Positions 10,091 to 21,827 of a DNA stretch of 64,000 bases are shown here, in pieces; positions within the stretch are counted from its first letter, which is position 1; each line of letters starts with the position of its first letter. Made by a program: the position numbers and the translations under genes. Under the pieces are notes generated by a model. That model made no database searches and was not told where the DNA came from. It saw only the letters and a list, made by a program, of their open reading frames with translations. This DNA is from Marsupella aquatica (Eukaryota; Marchantiophyta), in contig OZ316893.1 of assembly GCA_973895155.1 (NCBI GenBank), forward strand, positions 15,190,001-15,254,000. The letters are read 5' to 3'.

Positions 10091-13000
10091 ACCCCAGTGA
10101 GGATTCCACGTGGCGGCCCCAGGGCTGCCCCTTATGGGGTCCCCCAAGTGCTCTTATGCAAGGGGGCTCGTCTGCTCCCTGGGTTCCCTGCTGCCGTCAC
10201 ACAAACCCCCCCCCCCTCCGCTTAACACAAAAAATTAGTGCTCCTCCCCTAGACCTTGCTATTGCGGTCTCAAAAAAAAATGGCCTAAGGGAAACAGGAT
10301 GTCCGACCATTCTAGCCCTAGTTCCAAGGTCCCAACATGCTTGATTGCTGGGGCGCCGTAGGCATCCAAACTATTAGGGTATAAAAGTAAGTAGAGACCT
10401 CTGGGGCATAGCAACCTATAAGGACGGAATTAACTCAAAAAAATATTTTAAAACGGCTTATTCACAATGGTTATTTACATGGCACAACCCCACTAAACAA
10501 CTATCAAGGATTTTCAGTGACGGGAACCCCGTCACAGTTTGCAATGTGGACACTGCAGATCAAGTGAAGTCAGGATTAATTGAGCATTATTTTGTGGCAA
10601 CTGAATGCAGCTGGGAATGCAGAGGGAGAAGTGAGTAGTTCATTGCAAATGGAATGCATTGGGTAGTCTAGGAAACTTTGTAGGAGTACATTTCACAATT
10701 ATTGGTCATTTCTCAATTATGCAACGTCCTAGGAGATATTGACTTTGCTGAAATAAATTAGGTGGAAGTTCCACAATTATCCTATTATCTTGCAAGAATC
10801 TATTCTTGTTGTTTGTCATCCAACTCGGATTGTATCTCCAAAATTCACTTGTATAATGGTGTTCAAAACAATCATTTATTTGATGTGGTTGCAACAAAAC
10901 AGTAACTCATGGGTCTGTAGTCTGGAAGTAGTCTTGCCCTAAACTAAAACAACTATTTTGTCAGAATACAAGTGTGCCATATTGACACATGTACCAATAA
11001 AAACATGACAGGTGTCCTATGTCCTAAACAAAAAACAAGTCTGGCTACTACAGGCGTGTTTAGCAGGCTCACAAACGGGCTGATGTGAGGGCTATGTCAT
11101 GGAAGGGCTCGACCCAAGGGAAAATCGGGCAATACTGGAAGCCAGAGTTTGCATAAATTTGGAAGGGCAATAGTGAAGATGGCCTATATAACATGACAAT
11201 ATTTGTTGGGTATATCGCTTCTCCCGGGGCACCATGCACATGTAAATACCATACAAAGTAGTCAACAACGTCTATTGTAACCAATAATAAAATCTAGATT
11301 GTTGAAATTTGATATTGGATTGAGGTATCTACTATTGAAGACTATGGCTATGTGGCCTTGTCTTCAACAACCAGGTTCTAGCCATCCTTGTCTAAAAGCA
11401 AGAACTGCTTTGCTGCCAGTCTAGCTTTGTGACGTCAAGTTGAAATAACTAGATCTCTGTAAGCAACAACATCTATTGTAGTTGTCCTTGAATTCAGAGG
11501 AGTGACAATGAGAGCATTGGAGTATGTTAGGGCACTTTCTGTCTTGCTGGTCTTCTTTTCAATATTCTCAAGCTTCTATGCCTCTCAGTCACCATTTGGG
11601 GTGTTACTGTCTTGTTGGCAGCAATACTACCCCCCCCCCCCCCCCGCCCCCCCCTCTTGACTATAAATGTGGACATTGCACCAACATTCCCAGCATGCCT
11701 CTGATTCTGCTTAGCCAGCCTCTGTTTAGCTAGTCTTTCCAAATGTTTGTATTTCAATTGTGCAACCACCACCACTTGGTGGAGTCCTTAATAATCTTTG
11801 AAGCTCCATCAAATTGATATTCTAGCCCCATCTTTGTTGTCTGTTGATACAGAGCAATCATTTCTCAACCTGCTCATCCTTGTTTGTGCCACTCCCATTC
11901 AACTCTAGAATGGCCAACAAGGCTCTAGAAAACTTGACACAACCATTGTTGATTCCTTACTTCAATGATACAAGGATTGACTGACCTGAAGACATCCTTC
12001 AAGGTACCTGGATACTTTTGGGGGAATTCTGGCATAGCCTTGTTTTGGTACAATGGACATCAGACTTATGTTGAGCTTCAAGCAAGCCAAGACCTAACAA
12101 TCTGCTCTAACTCAGTATTACTGACATTTGCCCACTTGTATGTCAAGATTGCCATTGGCAGCTTGGTCTACTGGCGGCATGGTGTGCATAAAAAGAGAGT
12201 AGGCAAGGTTGCAATATTGGAGGGAGCAAGAGGACACCTCTTTGCATGCAAGCAGCGATGACAATTAGAATTGAAAATTGAATGAGAACAAGAGACATTG
12301 AGAGGCACATAATTACTCAATCAAAATGAATTGTTTGCTTTTTGTCCCACATGGGAGACCCTGCTCGTGGAGAGTGTAGAGCTTGACGTTTTGTCTGATG
12401 AAATCTGCCCATATCCCATCCAAAACGCCACAGGCTGCTCAAAGGGCTGCACTGACCCAAGTTTAGCATTGCGGTTCATGGGGAACCCTAGAACCAAGTA
12501 GATGCATTGAACACAGTTTTCTGTCTTTTGTTAGTTGGGGTGAAATGGTCAACACCCTGTCTCAATAACCATGCCCAGTTAGATTGCCCCAGCAGCTTTG
12601 CGCTAGTGCATAGCAACAGAAGTCAAGGACACCCAGACCCCAAGGAGAAAGTGTCAGCCAGATTCAAATCATGCACATTGCTTGCTAAACCTACTATAGT
12701 AATACATACTTAGGTTCTAAGCTAAAAGGGGCCATATCTGGGGCCATATTCAATTGAGGTCGGATCCGGTTTGGAGGGTGTAAGGGAGTTCTAGGGAAGT
12801 AAGAAGAAGTCTATTTGTGTTTTTCCCACCTTGGGTCCCTTTAAGGAGGAAAAATCACGGGAAAATTCAACACTATTCTAAATGTTACCCTCTTTTCATT
12901 TTTAATGTGCCAACTTGTGAAATAAGTAAATTCCCTAAGTGGAATGTGACGTGAAAGTATAGAGATAGGGATAGGGATGGTAAAATGATGATGCTATGCA

Positions 13001-15082
13001 TTGTGGGACATATCATGATCGGTCTCTTGTAAAGTTGAGGAAAATTGCAAGGCCTATTTGTGAGTGTAAAAAAGGTCTGGTTATCCAGTTTTGGCAGTTG
13101 TAGCCTTGGCTCTCAAAACTCAGAAAGTTAAAATTTGATTAGCTCATGTCTCACACTTCACTAACAAATCTTTCTCATTTTCAAACTTCATTTAATCTGA
13201 ATAGCCAGTAGCATGTGCAACCACCCCTCACCACTCACCAGTGCATCCCCATGGAACCCCATGCCTGCCCATAAGTGATCAAGTGACCAAATGGCCACCC
13301 CATACTCTACGTCTGGGATAGCCTTTGTTTCTCCTTTGGAAATGACTTCCCTCAAAAGGACTAGCACCATTCATTTTCCAGCAAGCCTTCAATTGTGACT
13401 GTTGTCTTGAATGTTAGAGACGGGGTTAGAGACTGACTTGATTTCCCGGCGTTAGTTACTCTGGGTTACATTAGGATGAGATCCACTTAGTATAGGCCCA
13501 CACATCTCGGCCCCTTGGGGGGGGGGGGTATAGGTTGGAGGGAGGGCTTTCTCTTCCTCATTCTTCACATGTACTTTCTCATGAGCTATGGATCCCTCAA
13601 GAGTTTCTCCATCGTGGTGTCTTGTTGGTGCAGTGTGAGATTGAGTGCTATCATGTTCCGCATTGTTGTCTAGTGTGGAGCCGACGGTTCTGACATCACT
13701 CGCTATTTAACATCCAAATGTCCCTGTTTTACTTTTCCATATTTTACTGTATTCTCGGGGGGGGTCACTATATGAAGGGTCATACATCACGTGCGACAGT
13801 TTGGGTCATTTATGACCCCCCTAAGTCACTTTCTAGAAAGTTGTACGGCACCAATCATGTGATGACACGTATGCATTTTGCAATTAAACAACCCTATATT
13901 CCCATAGAAGACTTAATAAGTCTTCCGCCAAAACCATTGAAATGACCCTATATTTTGTCGCACATGATAGGCCACTTCCATGGAAGTGACCCCCCCGAGA
14001 CTGTATTGTCCTCCAATCTGGTCAAAATTACTAACCTTGCAGTCAAAGCTATTTCCATTATCAATTGGCCTCCCATTTGGTGTAAAGTTTGGCTTGACTC
14101 AAGTATAGTTACCCAAGATCCCACGTGATTGGTTTGTGGACACATGAAGGTTTGTGATTTGCTTTTGCTAACCCTCTCCAATGGGACTTTCATATTGGAT
14201 CCGGTTCCCCCCAAGCAATCTTACTTCTGCCAAATGACACTCATGTGTGAAAAACCATATGATCATTTTACTGGGTTCTAAGGGAAGGCTTTAAAAACTT
14301 GTGGAAGAAGTTTAGTGTCTTTTAATCCCACTTGTAAGACTTCAAGTAAAGAGAGGATTTTTAAAAACAGATTTGAAATAATCCAGATTAATGGGATTTT
14401 TAGGGTGTAAGAGGTCTCAAAATGCAGTGATGGGGGGTTGGCTCCATACAGTGAGACTCTTGAAGGTTCCCCCATCCAACACTCACCCAAATGTGAGGGT
14501 CCACTATAGTCTATGAGAAAAACTGCCGCTTTTTTGTCCCCCTCATTCCCCCACTTTACAGTCAGAGGGGGTTACCTTGGGGAAAATTGTGAGTATCCAT
14601 GGGTATGAACTATGTGTCATCTTGGGTTATTATAGTCCGGTCAAGCGAACCCACATAAAAAATGTGGGAACACCTTACAGCTAAATTAGTTTTAAGGGTA
14701 GGTTAATAAATTTGAGTGCTTGGGGCACGGTTTGGGGAACAGTGCAAAGCATATATTAAGGATGACAGCTTTACTCAAAAGAGCAAAACTTGGGTCAGTG
14801 CTCAACCAAACACCAAATCTGAGTCATGCTTATTGCAACCAAACACAAAATCTTGAATGTAAAACAACCACTGAAACAATCCTGCAATTGTCGACAACAA
14901 TTCAAGTTTGCACATCGATTCAACACAACAAACTCTCTCATCACTGCCAAGGCAACCAAACCACTTGCCAATCCACAAACACGAGGCTCTAATAGCACTT
15001 GTAAGAAATCATGGGCTCATAATAGACCAAAAATGTTAAACACAAGTGTGCACTCAATCTCCTAACCCACCTAAAAACGGCC
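10091..15082. other. Long stretch without recognisable genes
   Basis: Mostly AT-rich unique DNA. Short frames here lack family similarity or compositional support. It contains a C-run near 11,629-11,655 and a G-run near 13,517-13,528, both error-prone for assembly. Confidence 0.4.
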
Positions 15083-15574
15083 ATGATGGAGAAACTTACA
15101 AAAGATCCCATAGCTCATGAGAGAGTACATATGAAGAATGAGGGAGAGAATGGTCTCCCTCCAACCTATACCCCCAAGGGTGACCAAGATGTGTGGGCCT
15201 CAGTAGAATGGATCCTATCCTTATCTAATGAAGGGTTAACTAATCCTAGTGAGGCCAAACTAACTTGGGAACTAACTACAGTAAGGAACTTCAGCAAATT
15301 CCTAACAACCACATGCAACCACATCAGTGCTTTTGGTTACAAAAACAAACTTCTGTGTTTGCAACAACAAACTGACATGACTGTTCTTTTGATAGAAGGC
15401 AAGGAAGTACAATTAGACCTAGCAACCCCAAAAAGTGGAAAAGTAAAATTTAATATTACAAACAGTGCAGTAAAACAAAATATTCAATTGAGGTCAATGC
15501 GGGGGTCAATGCAAAGGTCCATGCTTCAAGCTTCAATAATAAAGAGCTTAACCAAAGACTTAAAAAAAAAATAG
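15083..15574 (+). CDS. Hypothetical 163-residue frame
   Basis: ATG-initiated frame ending in a Lys run. The protein is hydrophilic and Ser/Thr/Asn/Lys-rich, with no membrane segment or motif I recognise. The upstream plus-strand region from 14,720 is open in another frame and has similar composition, so this may be the last part of a decayed gag-like or host gene. It could equally be chance. Confidence 0.25.
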   Translation: MMEKLTKDPIAHERVHMKNEGENGLPPTYTPKGDQDVWASVEWILSLSNEGLTNPSEAKLTWELTTVRNFSKFLTTTCNHISAFGYKNKLLCLQQQTDMTVLLIEGKEVQLDLATPKSGKVKFNITNSAVKQNIQLRSMRGSMQRSMLQASIIKSLTKDLKKK

Positions 15575-16151
15575 TTCGTGCACCCCTAACTCTTTTGTGA
15601 TCCCTAATTTCAGGAAGCATTTTTTTCCAAGAGTCATAATTTCTGGAAGCTAAACGGACAAAATCTCCAATGGCCCGTTATTGGAACTCAATCTGAAACA
15701 AGGGGCTGTACATTACCAATGGAGTCCGGAACATGGCAGGTGACCCATTCTCCATGCAACCTTGGCTCACGATGACTTCAAACCCATACCAAATGCAGAG
15801 TTGGTTAGGGTTGCCATAATTCTGGCAACCATTTTAATTTTTGTGAATATTCAACTATTTATTACTTATCTTATGTTTTTACTTAATAAGAAGAAAAGGT
15901 AACCAAAACGGTTGCCAATTAAATTACATTTTGTTTTACAGCATGGCACCCAAAATTTTACCAAAACTTGCCACAAACACAAAAGGAGGAGTTATTGTAA
16001 TTTGGAGACAAAAATATGTTCTTGTTTGCAGCACGCCATAATGATGTGGCACGCTGTGGAGTCTCAAATTTTGAAAATGACCTCTAATGGGGTCCGTAAT
16101 TAATTATCAGGGGAAATCCGTGAAACCCCACAAAAGGGATCAATCAGTAAC
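15575..16151. other. No gene recognised
   Basis: AT-rich intergenic sequence with no supported feature. Confidence 0.4.
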
Positions 16152-16215
16152 AAATTTTTGAACCCAAGACCTATGAGTCACTACTCGAGTGAGCTGCCAC
16201 ACAGCCATGCCTCTC
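16152..16215 (-). mobile_element. tRNA-derived SINE head (candidate)
   Basis: On the minus strand the sequence has the order of a Pol III internal promoter: GGCAGCTCACTCGAG as box A-like, and GGTCTTGGGTTCAAA as box B-like, about 30 bases later, matching the tRNA GGTTCAA core. It does not fold into a full tRNA that I can see. The 3' tail and target duplications were not located, so the extent is unknown. Confidence 0.4.
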
Positions 16216-16699
16216 TGGGCTTAACCAAAGACTTTTGACAACAACTCTTTGAAGTTTGAGACACAAGGGAGAAGTTTGAAATAGATAAATTGCTCTTTGA
16301 AAATCTCTTCCAAAATCTTTTCTAAGAATTCTAAGCATGAATGACTTTATGAGAGAGAAAATTGAAATCATAATTTGCTGACAACGTAGCTTGACATTCA
16401 AGGAAGGCGGAACAATTTTGAAATATGTGAGCTCTTTGATACTTGACATAATTTGACAATGTTAGGATCACTGAAAATACCTTTCCAAAATCTTTGTAAT
16501 GTTTCATCAAGAGATCAGGGAGAAGTTTTTTGTTGGTGCCATGGCTAGACTTATAAGGAAGACTTATAAGGGAATTAGAAATTGATGATTGCTTCAGTAC
16601 TTGAGAATATTCAATGGTAAGCTCATTTAGAAAACAATTAAAACAGTTTCTAAGAATTCTAAGCACAAAATGTTCCAGTGAGAGATTAGGCTTAAATTT

Positions 16700-18474
16700 G
16701 AGATCAATTTTTTTGTTGGTGTCATAGTTTCAAGAAGGGGCCAAACAGGTTGGACCGGAGCAAACTAAACACTCAACCCAAGATTGAGGGTTGGACACCA
16801 TGTTGCAATTAGGGTAGAGTACATGGATGACCATTGATGGTGAAACCTGGCCAAATGTTGACTGTTGGGTTGTTTCAAGCTAACAAAAGTACTTTGCTTA
16901 ATCAATAGTGAAAAAATGGCAACAAAATATGTATTTGGACAAGGAGGGTGGCCATAGGGAATCTCAGGAAATTTTTTTCCAGTGGGTTGTGTAAAGGAGT
17001 GTTTTAGGTTTTTTTGCAACTAGCCTCTACAGTAACTTAAGTCATGGTAACCATTATTTACTGAAAAGAGTCATGGAATATCAATCTGGAACTCTATAAT
17101 CTTCTCTTATTGTAAATTTAAATGAGTTGTTAAGGTACATCACATTTTGAAATTTGAGACCCCTACTGAGTAAATCTCAGTTTACAACAAAGTTTAATGA
17201 AAAAAATACATGAATTTTATGTCCTCCATGATTTTTCCCTCTGTGTTTTTTAGTGCATTCTTAGAGAAAATGCCATGTGAAGATTTGGATCACTATCAAC
17301 TCAAAATTCATAAAAACAAAAATAGTTTAGGCCTTTAGATGTATTAAGATCTCATGTCCAGAACATTCTAGGCAATAATCCCCCTCAAGACTTTGGCTGA
17401 AGCTCCTTTATTTAGGCATTACATTCACATTGTCCTAATAAGGCACTGGTATATGATTTGTACCCTCTGTGATGTATTTCTTTGCATTTTAGGCATTTGA
17501 ATGCATCGTCAAGATTTGAATGGATTTATTATAAGGATTCTGTTCTACTTTACCAATATTAGTAAAACTGTTGGACTTTAAGGTCTTGTTACCATAATGT
17601 CATGGGCAACGATAGTCTCAAAATCTCGTTTTTCTGTTTACTTGTTGGGTGTTTATCCTGTTTGGCCCTCTTTTTCTTTCCCTTCATTGTACTTTCTTTT
17701 TTTCTTGTTTTTTAAATTTAGGTGAAAGCCTTATCCCTAAATATTCTTGTGCAAGGAGTAAAGTCATATTTCAATTTGCATCTGGAAAAAACATGATGGA
17801 TTGCTTTTGGAATGACACCTAGAGTAGTTTTTCCAGGCACCCAAACCAACTCCTAATTGTTTTGAAAATTTATGCATAAATTATTTGGATAAGTTTTGAA
17901 TGTATGTGTAATCTAAATCTACTAGCTCACAAACCCAATCTACTAGCTCACAAAGTTTGCAATTTTTCTGAGATCATTTGTTTCATTTCTGAACAACAAA
18001 AACATTGTCAAACATTACAAGCAAAATGCCAAGAGAAGCTCCACGTTTGTGAAGGACTCTTTGAATAGTTTGAAATGGAGCCATGAATCACCACTTTTGG
18101 ATGGATCAGTTTGGGCATGGGGAGTGATTTATGTCGGTGTAAAATGATTAAAAGTGGCTACAAATTGTAATCAGGAGCCCCTTTGCATGTGAGATTTTAG
18201 TCAAAAGTGCAACACATATTACCTTCTAAGTCGATCTGCTTAGACATTTTGTGCCAGTCCATCTAAGCTTTGGTAATCCATCCTGGCTCCACAACAAACC
18301 CTTAGGTACGTCCAGGCTTTACTGTCATTCCATTTACAAGCATTGTGAGTTATAATGCTCCAAAACAAACGAAGCAAAGAACTAATAGGAAGCAAAAGTC
18401 TCTTGAATACAAACATAAAACACACATACGTGTAAACAAAATCCCTTGGTAGCTAGGGGCATACATCCTAGAAT
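16700..18474. other. No gene recognised
   Basis: AT-rich sequence with many short frames in all phases. A short block, TCTAAGAATTCTAAGCA, occurs at 16,321 and again at 16,649, just left of this stretch, suggesting a degenerate local duplication. Confidence 0.35.
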
Positions 18475-18840
18475 CTAAGATGTCATAGGGTGTAGGCATC
18501 TCAATAACCCCATCAACAACATCCCAAATGCTGCTGGAGAATCTGCCAGCTTAGGGAGCAAAGGAGTTGGGGCTAAAGCTACATGTAGAGCATCTGTAAC
18601 AAAAAAATGAGCAAAAGATAATAGTACCAATAGAGGAGCCAAGGACCTGAAGACCTCTAGTTGGATGAGAGGAAGGGCCAAATCGGAGGAGGTCCGATGA
18701 TAACCCAGATGGACTCCAAACACAACTATTCATGAGCTTAACCCGTAAACCAAGGGCCATCAACAGGTTAGAAAGGGTGGTGAGGACCAACTGTTAGAAG
18801 AACATCTCACACAAAATGGTACCTATGGTGGGCCCAAAGG
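18475..18840 (-). pseudogene. LINE-type reverse transcriptase fragment
   Basis: Two overlapping minus-strand frames carry consecutive blocks of the same RT family as the relic at 60.9-63.2 kb. LGLRVKLMNSCVWSPSGL matches the post-catalytic LxGLxVxPxKCxVWSP block; GLQVLGSSIGT matches the IRVLGVPFG block; LPKLADSPAAFGMLL matches the LPKLGDVQVAFGIL block. At least one frameshift separates them. Upstream an FVGPT-like trace extends to about 18,840; the catalytic ADD block is missing. It is a short 5'- and 3'-truncated remnant. Confidence 0.65.
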
Positions 18841-18891
18841 TTTACTGGGAAAGAGTTTGCAACTTTTGGTCTGTTAAGTGAAAAAATTGCC

Positions 18892-18999
18892 TTTGGAGAT
18901 CTATTAAGTATATTTCTCCCTCAATGACGGTCATATAAAGTTGCATTTGGAGGTCTATTAAATTTATTTCTCCCTCAATGACGGTCTCATATGATTTTA
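18892..18999 (+). repeat. Tandem duplication, period 54 bp
   Basis: Two copies begin with TTTGGAG at 18,892 and 18,946, and both contain TTTCTCCCTCAATGACGGTC. Part of a third degenerate unit may follow. No coding meaning is seen. Confidence 0.75.
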
Positions 19000-20479
19000 A
19001 TTCGATCATTCTTATCGCCTTTTGTTTAATTTCATTCTTATCACCTTTTGTTTTAGTGTTTTGCATCATCATATCAAATTATCGTTCAGCAAATAGATTA
19101 TATTTACGGGTCTAGTTAGAGACTCTTGTAATTGTGAGAAATCTGTGAAAAATCCACATCATCCCATAAATTCTAAACCATTGGATCTGTGTAATTAGAC
19201 CATCTAGATTCTTTTCATGTGTGAGCACCTGTGTGAACACTCATGTGAGACAAAAGTGAGAACTTGATTCTCAGCCATTGGATGTTTCTAATTGGAGCAT
19301 CCAGATTTCTTGCATGTGGGAACTCTTGTATATTCCTTGGATGGGGGACACCTGTATGCAGAATCATGTGGGACAAAAATGAGAACCCGGCATTAGAATA
19401 TTAGACAATGTCCATGCAATCATGTCACACCAAAATAGATGCATGTACGTCATTTTTCTTAACCATGTCATAATGAATGAGTGGACATGTCCAATTAACT
19501 TACCCCTCATTCCATGTCTCCACATCCATTTTACATCAACTTGTCATCAAACAATATGATACACTACTATCCCCCAAAAGCACTGTCATTTTTACAAAAT
19601 GAGGAAAAAGTGAGAGTAAATCCTAGCCCTTTATCAAAAATTATTATTTTTGGCACCATCAGATCCACCTAGACACCCCGCTAGACACTCCTCCCAACTC
19701 AAATGTCTGTAAGAATGCCTGCTCGCATCTGCCAAAAATGAAAATTATAATAAATTTTGGAAATTTTGGAAAAATCTGAATATCTAAACTATTATTTAAA
19801 TACACATATCAAGAGTCACCTACAAATAAAATAAATAAATCAAAAAACACTCCCTCATATTGTGCGACCATAAATGGACACCCGTCGCACGTGCCCATGC
19901 ACAGACCTTTTCCCTCCCCAATAGCAACACTTTCACAACAATAACATACCTCGAGGGCCTCACGCCAAGGGGGTCTCATATCAAGCGCAAAGTTTTTGGG
20001 GAAAGACACATTAAACATAAGTAAAAGTTTTAATCACTGATTTTTTAAACACAAATTCTTTTGACTGTTTAGAATCTTCTTATAATTTTCAAAAATTGAT
20101 TAAAACAGCCCTAATGTTTTTCCACAAAAATCTATTAGTCTTTCACAAGATCCTATAAAAAAACCTTTACTTATTTGTACATTATGGGTAGGAAGAAAAT
20201 AAGCGAGGACCCGTGGACAACAATGACCAAACTGATAACAATTTTACAACATTAACAACCCAACCAAAATGAGGAGACTTTTGCACCCATGAAGTATGAC
20301 AAACAATCAGGCCCGTGCTTTTTAATCTGATGGCACTATCATGGTTGTTTTCCAAAATTTGACTTTTTTCATCCCAACAAAAGACTGTGAAGCAAAACAT
20401 GGAAGGGGTCAAAGAGACTGGAAAAAGGGGAGGGGCAATGATCAAGGAGAAAGTGGGAGGCACATGGATGGGAAGACAT
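19000..20479. other. No gene recognised
   Basis: AT-rich sequence, no supported feature. Confidence 0.35.
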
Positions 20480-20757
20480 GGCCTTCGAAGCTCAATGGAT
20501 GAGAAAAGGGGAACGCAATGATAACTTTTATGCAACAAATTCTTTTACATACCTGCATATTGTATGCCACTGTAACATCCTGCACAACATCATACTTTCT
20601 GCAATTATATCTTTTGTACATCTTTTGCATAATGACATCTTTTATGCAATATCATCTTTTATGTCATGTCATCTTTTGGGTAATGACATCTTTTACACTA
20701 GAACATTTTCAATTTGCATAACAATATCTCTGGTGTAATACACAGGTATTGAGCTAG
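20480..20757 (+). mobile_element. Helitron-like 3' terminus, copy 2
   Basis: Repeated GACATCTTTT units (to about 20,695) lead to a hairpin GTGTAATACAC (20,733-20,743), a 10-base spacer AGGTATTGAG, and CTAG at 20,754-20,757 before T. Order and spacing equal those at 300-436. The stem differs from copy 1 only by C-to-T and G-to-A changes on both sides, and they preserve pairing. The left limit is not determined. Confidence 0.5.
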
Positions 20758-21216
20758 TTTAATTTGCATAACAACCAATCACCCAAAACTTCATTATGTT
20801 CTGTAGAGCCCTTAATGGTGGATGATAGGAATTTTATAACATTACCAAAACTAAACCTCAACTAATATTTTACCCTCGAGTCCTTGCAACACTAAATGGT
20901 TCCACCATTGGGTTGTTCCAAAGTAGCCAGAGTTACTTTGGTTAATCAAGAGTGGAAAAGGGTGGGATTATCATGATTTAACACAAAATAGTGACATAGT
21001 ATCCAATTCTATCATTTTGGTGCCCCTCGAGCCTGCAGTTGACCAAGGATGCACTACACAACAAGGGCACATGAGAACCTTCAAATGAGGTTGGACTTAT
21101 CTAGAGAGTATTTGTAGTAGTGTTACCAGTTTGGGACAGGCTCCTTCTCGGGCTTCTTGAGGCATGTGGGTATCAAATTATGTGTTAGTTGGCTTGCAGT
21201 AACAACTTGTTGGGTG
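20758..21216. other. Left flank of the young copia element
   Basis: Unique DNA. The last five bases, GGGTG (21,212-21,216), are the target duplication of the copia insertion. Confidence 0.6.
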
Positions 21217-21637
21217 TGTTGAGCATAGACGACGATCGCAACGGCAAGCCCATGAACCATCCAACGCACAATAGTCGACACAAGAGATACGTGGTTCACC
21301 TCCTTGAGGCTACGTCCACGGGAACACACAAGAGAGCTTTACTGAACTCTAAGCCCGTCGGCTATACCGAGTCTCCACAGTGTAAGCTCTCCCTATCTCT
21401 CAAGTGGCTCCATAACAATGAGCCTTGGTTCTACCTCTCCAAGCACACATGCCTCTTATGATATAGTGTGCAACTTAGTTGTACCTAACCACATAGTTGT
21501 ACCTAATCACGTAGTTGTACCTAACCACATAGTTGTACCTAATCACGTAGTTGTATCTAACCACGTAGTTGTACCAACCCACGTTGTTGTACCAACCACG
21601 TCATACCTAACCTAGACGTAAGAGTAAATACCCAACA
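21217..21637 (-). repeat. 3' LTR of the young copia element
   Basis: 421 bp, TG...CA ends, identical to the copy at 27,290-27,710. In element orientation U3 is at the right, with seven 18-bp repeats. A TATATC box sits at 21,460-21,466, so R-U5 should cover about 21,217-21,430. Confidence 0.96.
21486..21611 (-). promoter_or_regulatory. 18-bp tandem repeats with MYB-type AC elements in U3
   Basis: Seven units follow the plus-strand pattern TAGTTGTACCTAACCACA. The core reads ACCTAAC in units 1 and 3, ACCTAAT in 2 and 4, and ACCAACC in 6 and 7. ACCTAAC and ACCAACC are known AC elements bound by R2R3-MYB factors of phenylpropanoid genes. They lie directly upstream of the TATA box, where an enhancer would be. 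The same array is at 27,559-27,684 in the 5' LTR. Use in regulation is inferred. Confidence 0.6.
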
Positions 21638-21648
21638 ATCTTCCCCTT
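21638..21648 (-). promoter_or_regulatory. Polypurine tract
   Basis: The minus strand reads AAGGGGAAGAT immediately before the 3' LTR, the expected plus-strand primer site. Confidence 0.85.
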
Positions 21649-21827
21649 GACTCTGGTCTAGGGGAGAGTAATACTGCCAATGTATATGATCCCTCAGCGG
21701 GAAGTTCTGGACAGAACCAAACCGGTTTCCCTCTCTAACTAGAGCAAACCAGAACTAAGCCGTAGCCTAATACATAGGAATGAGGAAGAGCATATATCAG
21801 TAATTACAATGAATGTTTAAGAAAACT

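Noticed and set aside
11527-11775. Frames across the C-run at 11.63 kb
   Set aside because: Low-complexity homopolymer; composition-driven.
21475-21611. CRISPR-like spacing of 18-bp repeats
   Set aside because: Contiguous repeats without spacers in a plant LTR; not a CRISPR array.
21418-21615. 65-codon frame with VVPNH repeats, also at 27,491-27,688
   Set aside because: It is a translation of the 18-bp LTR repeats, not a protein gene.
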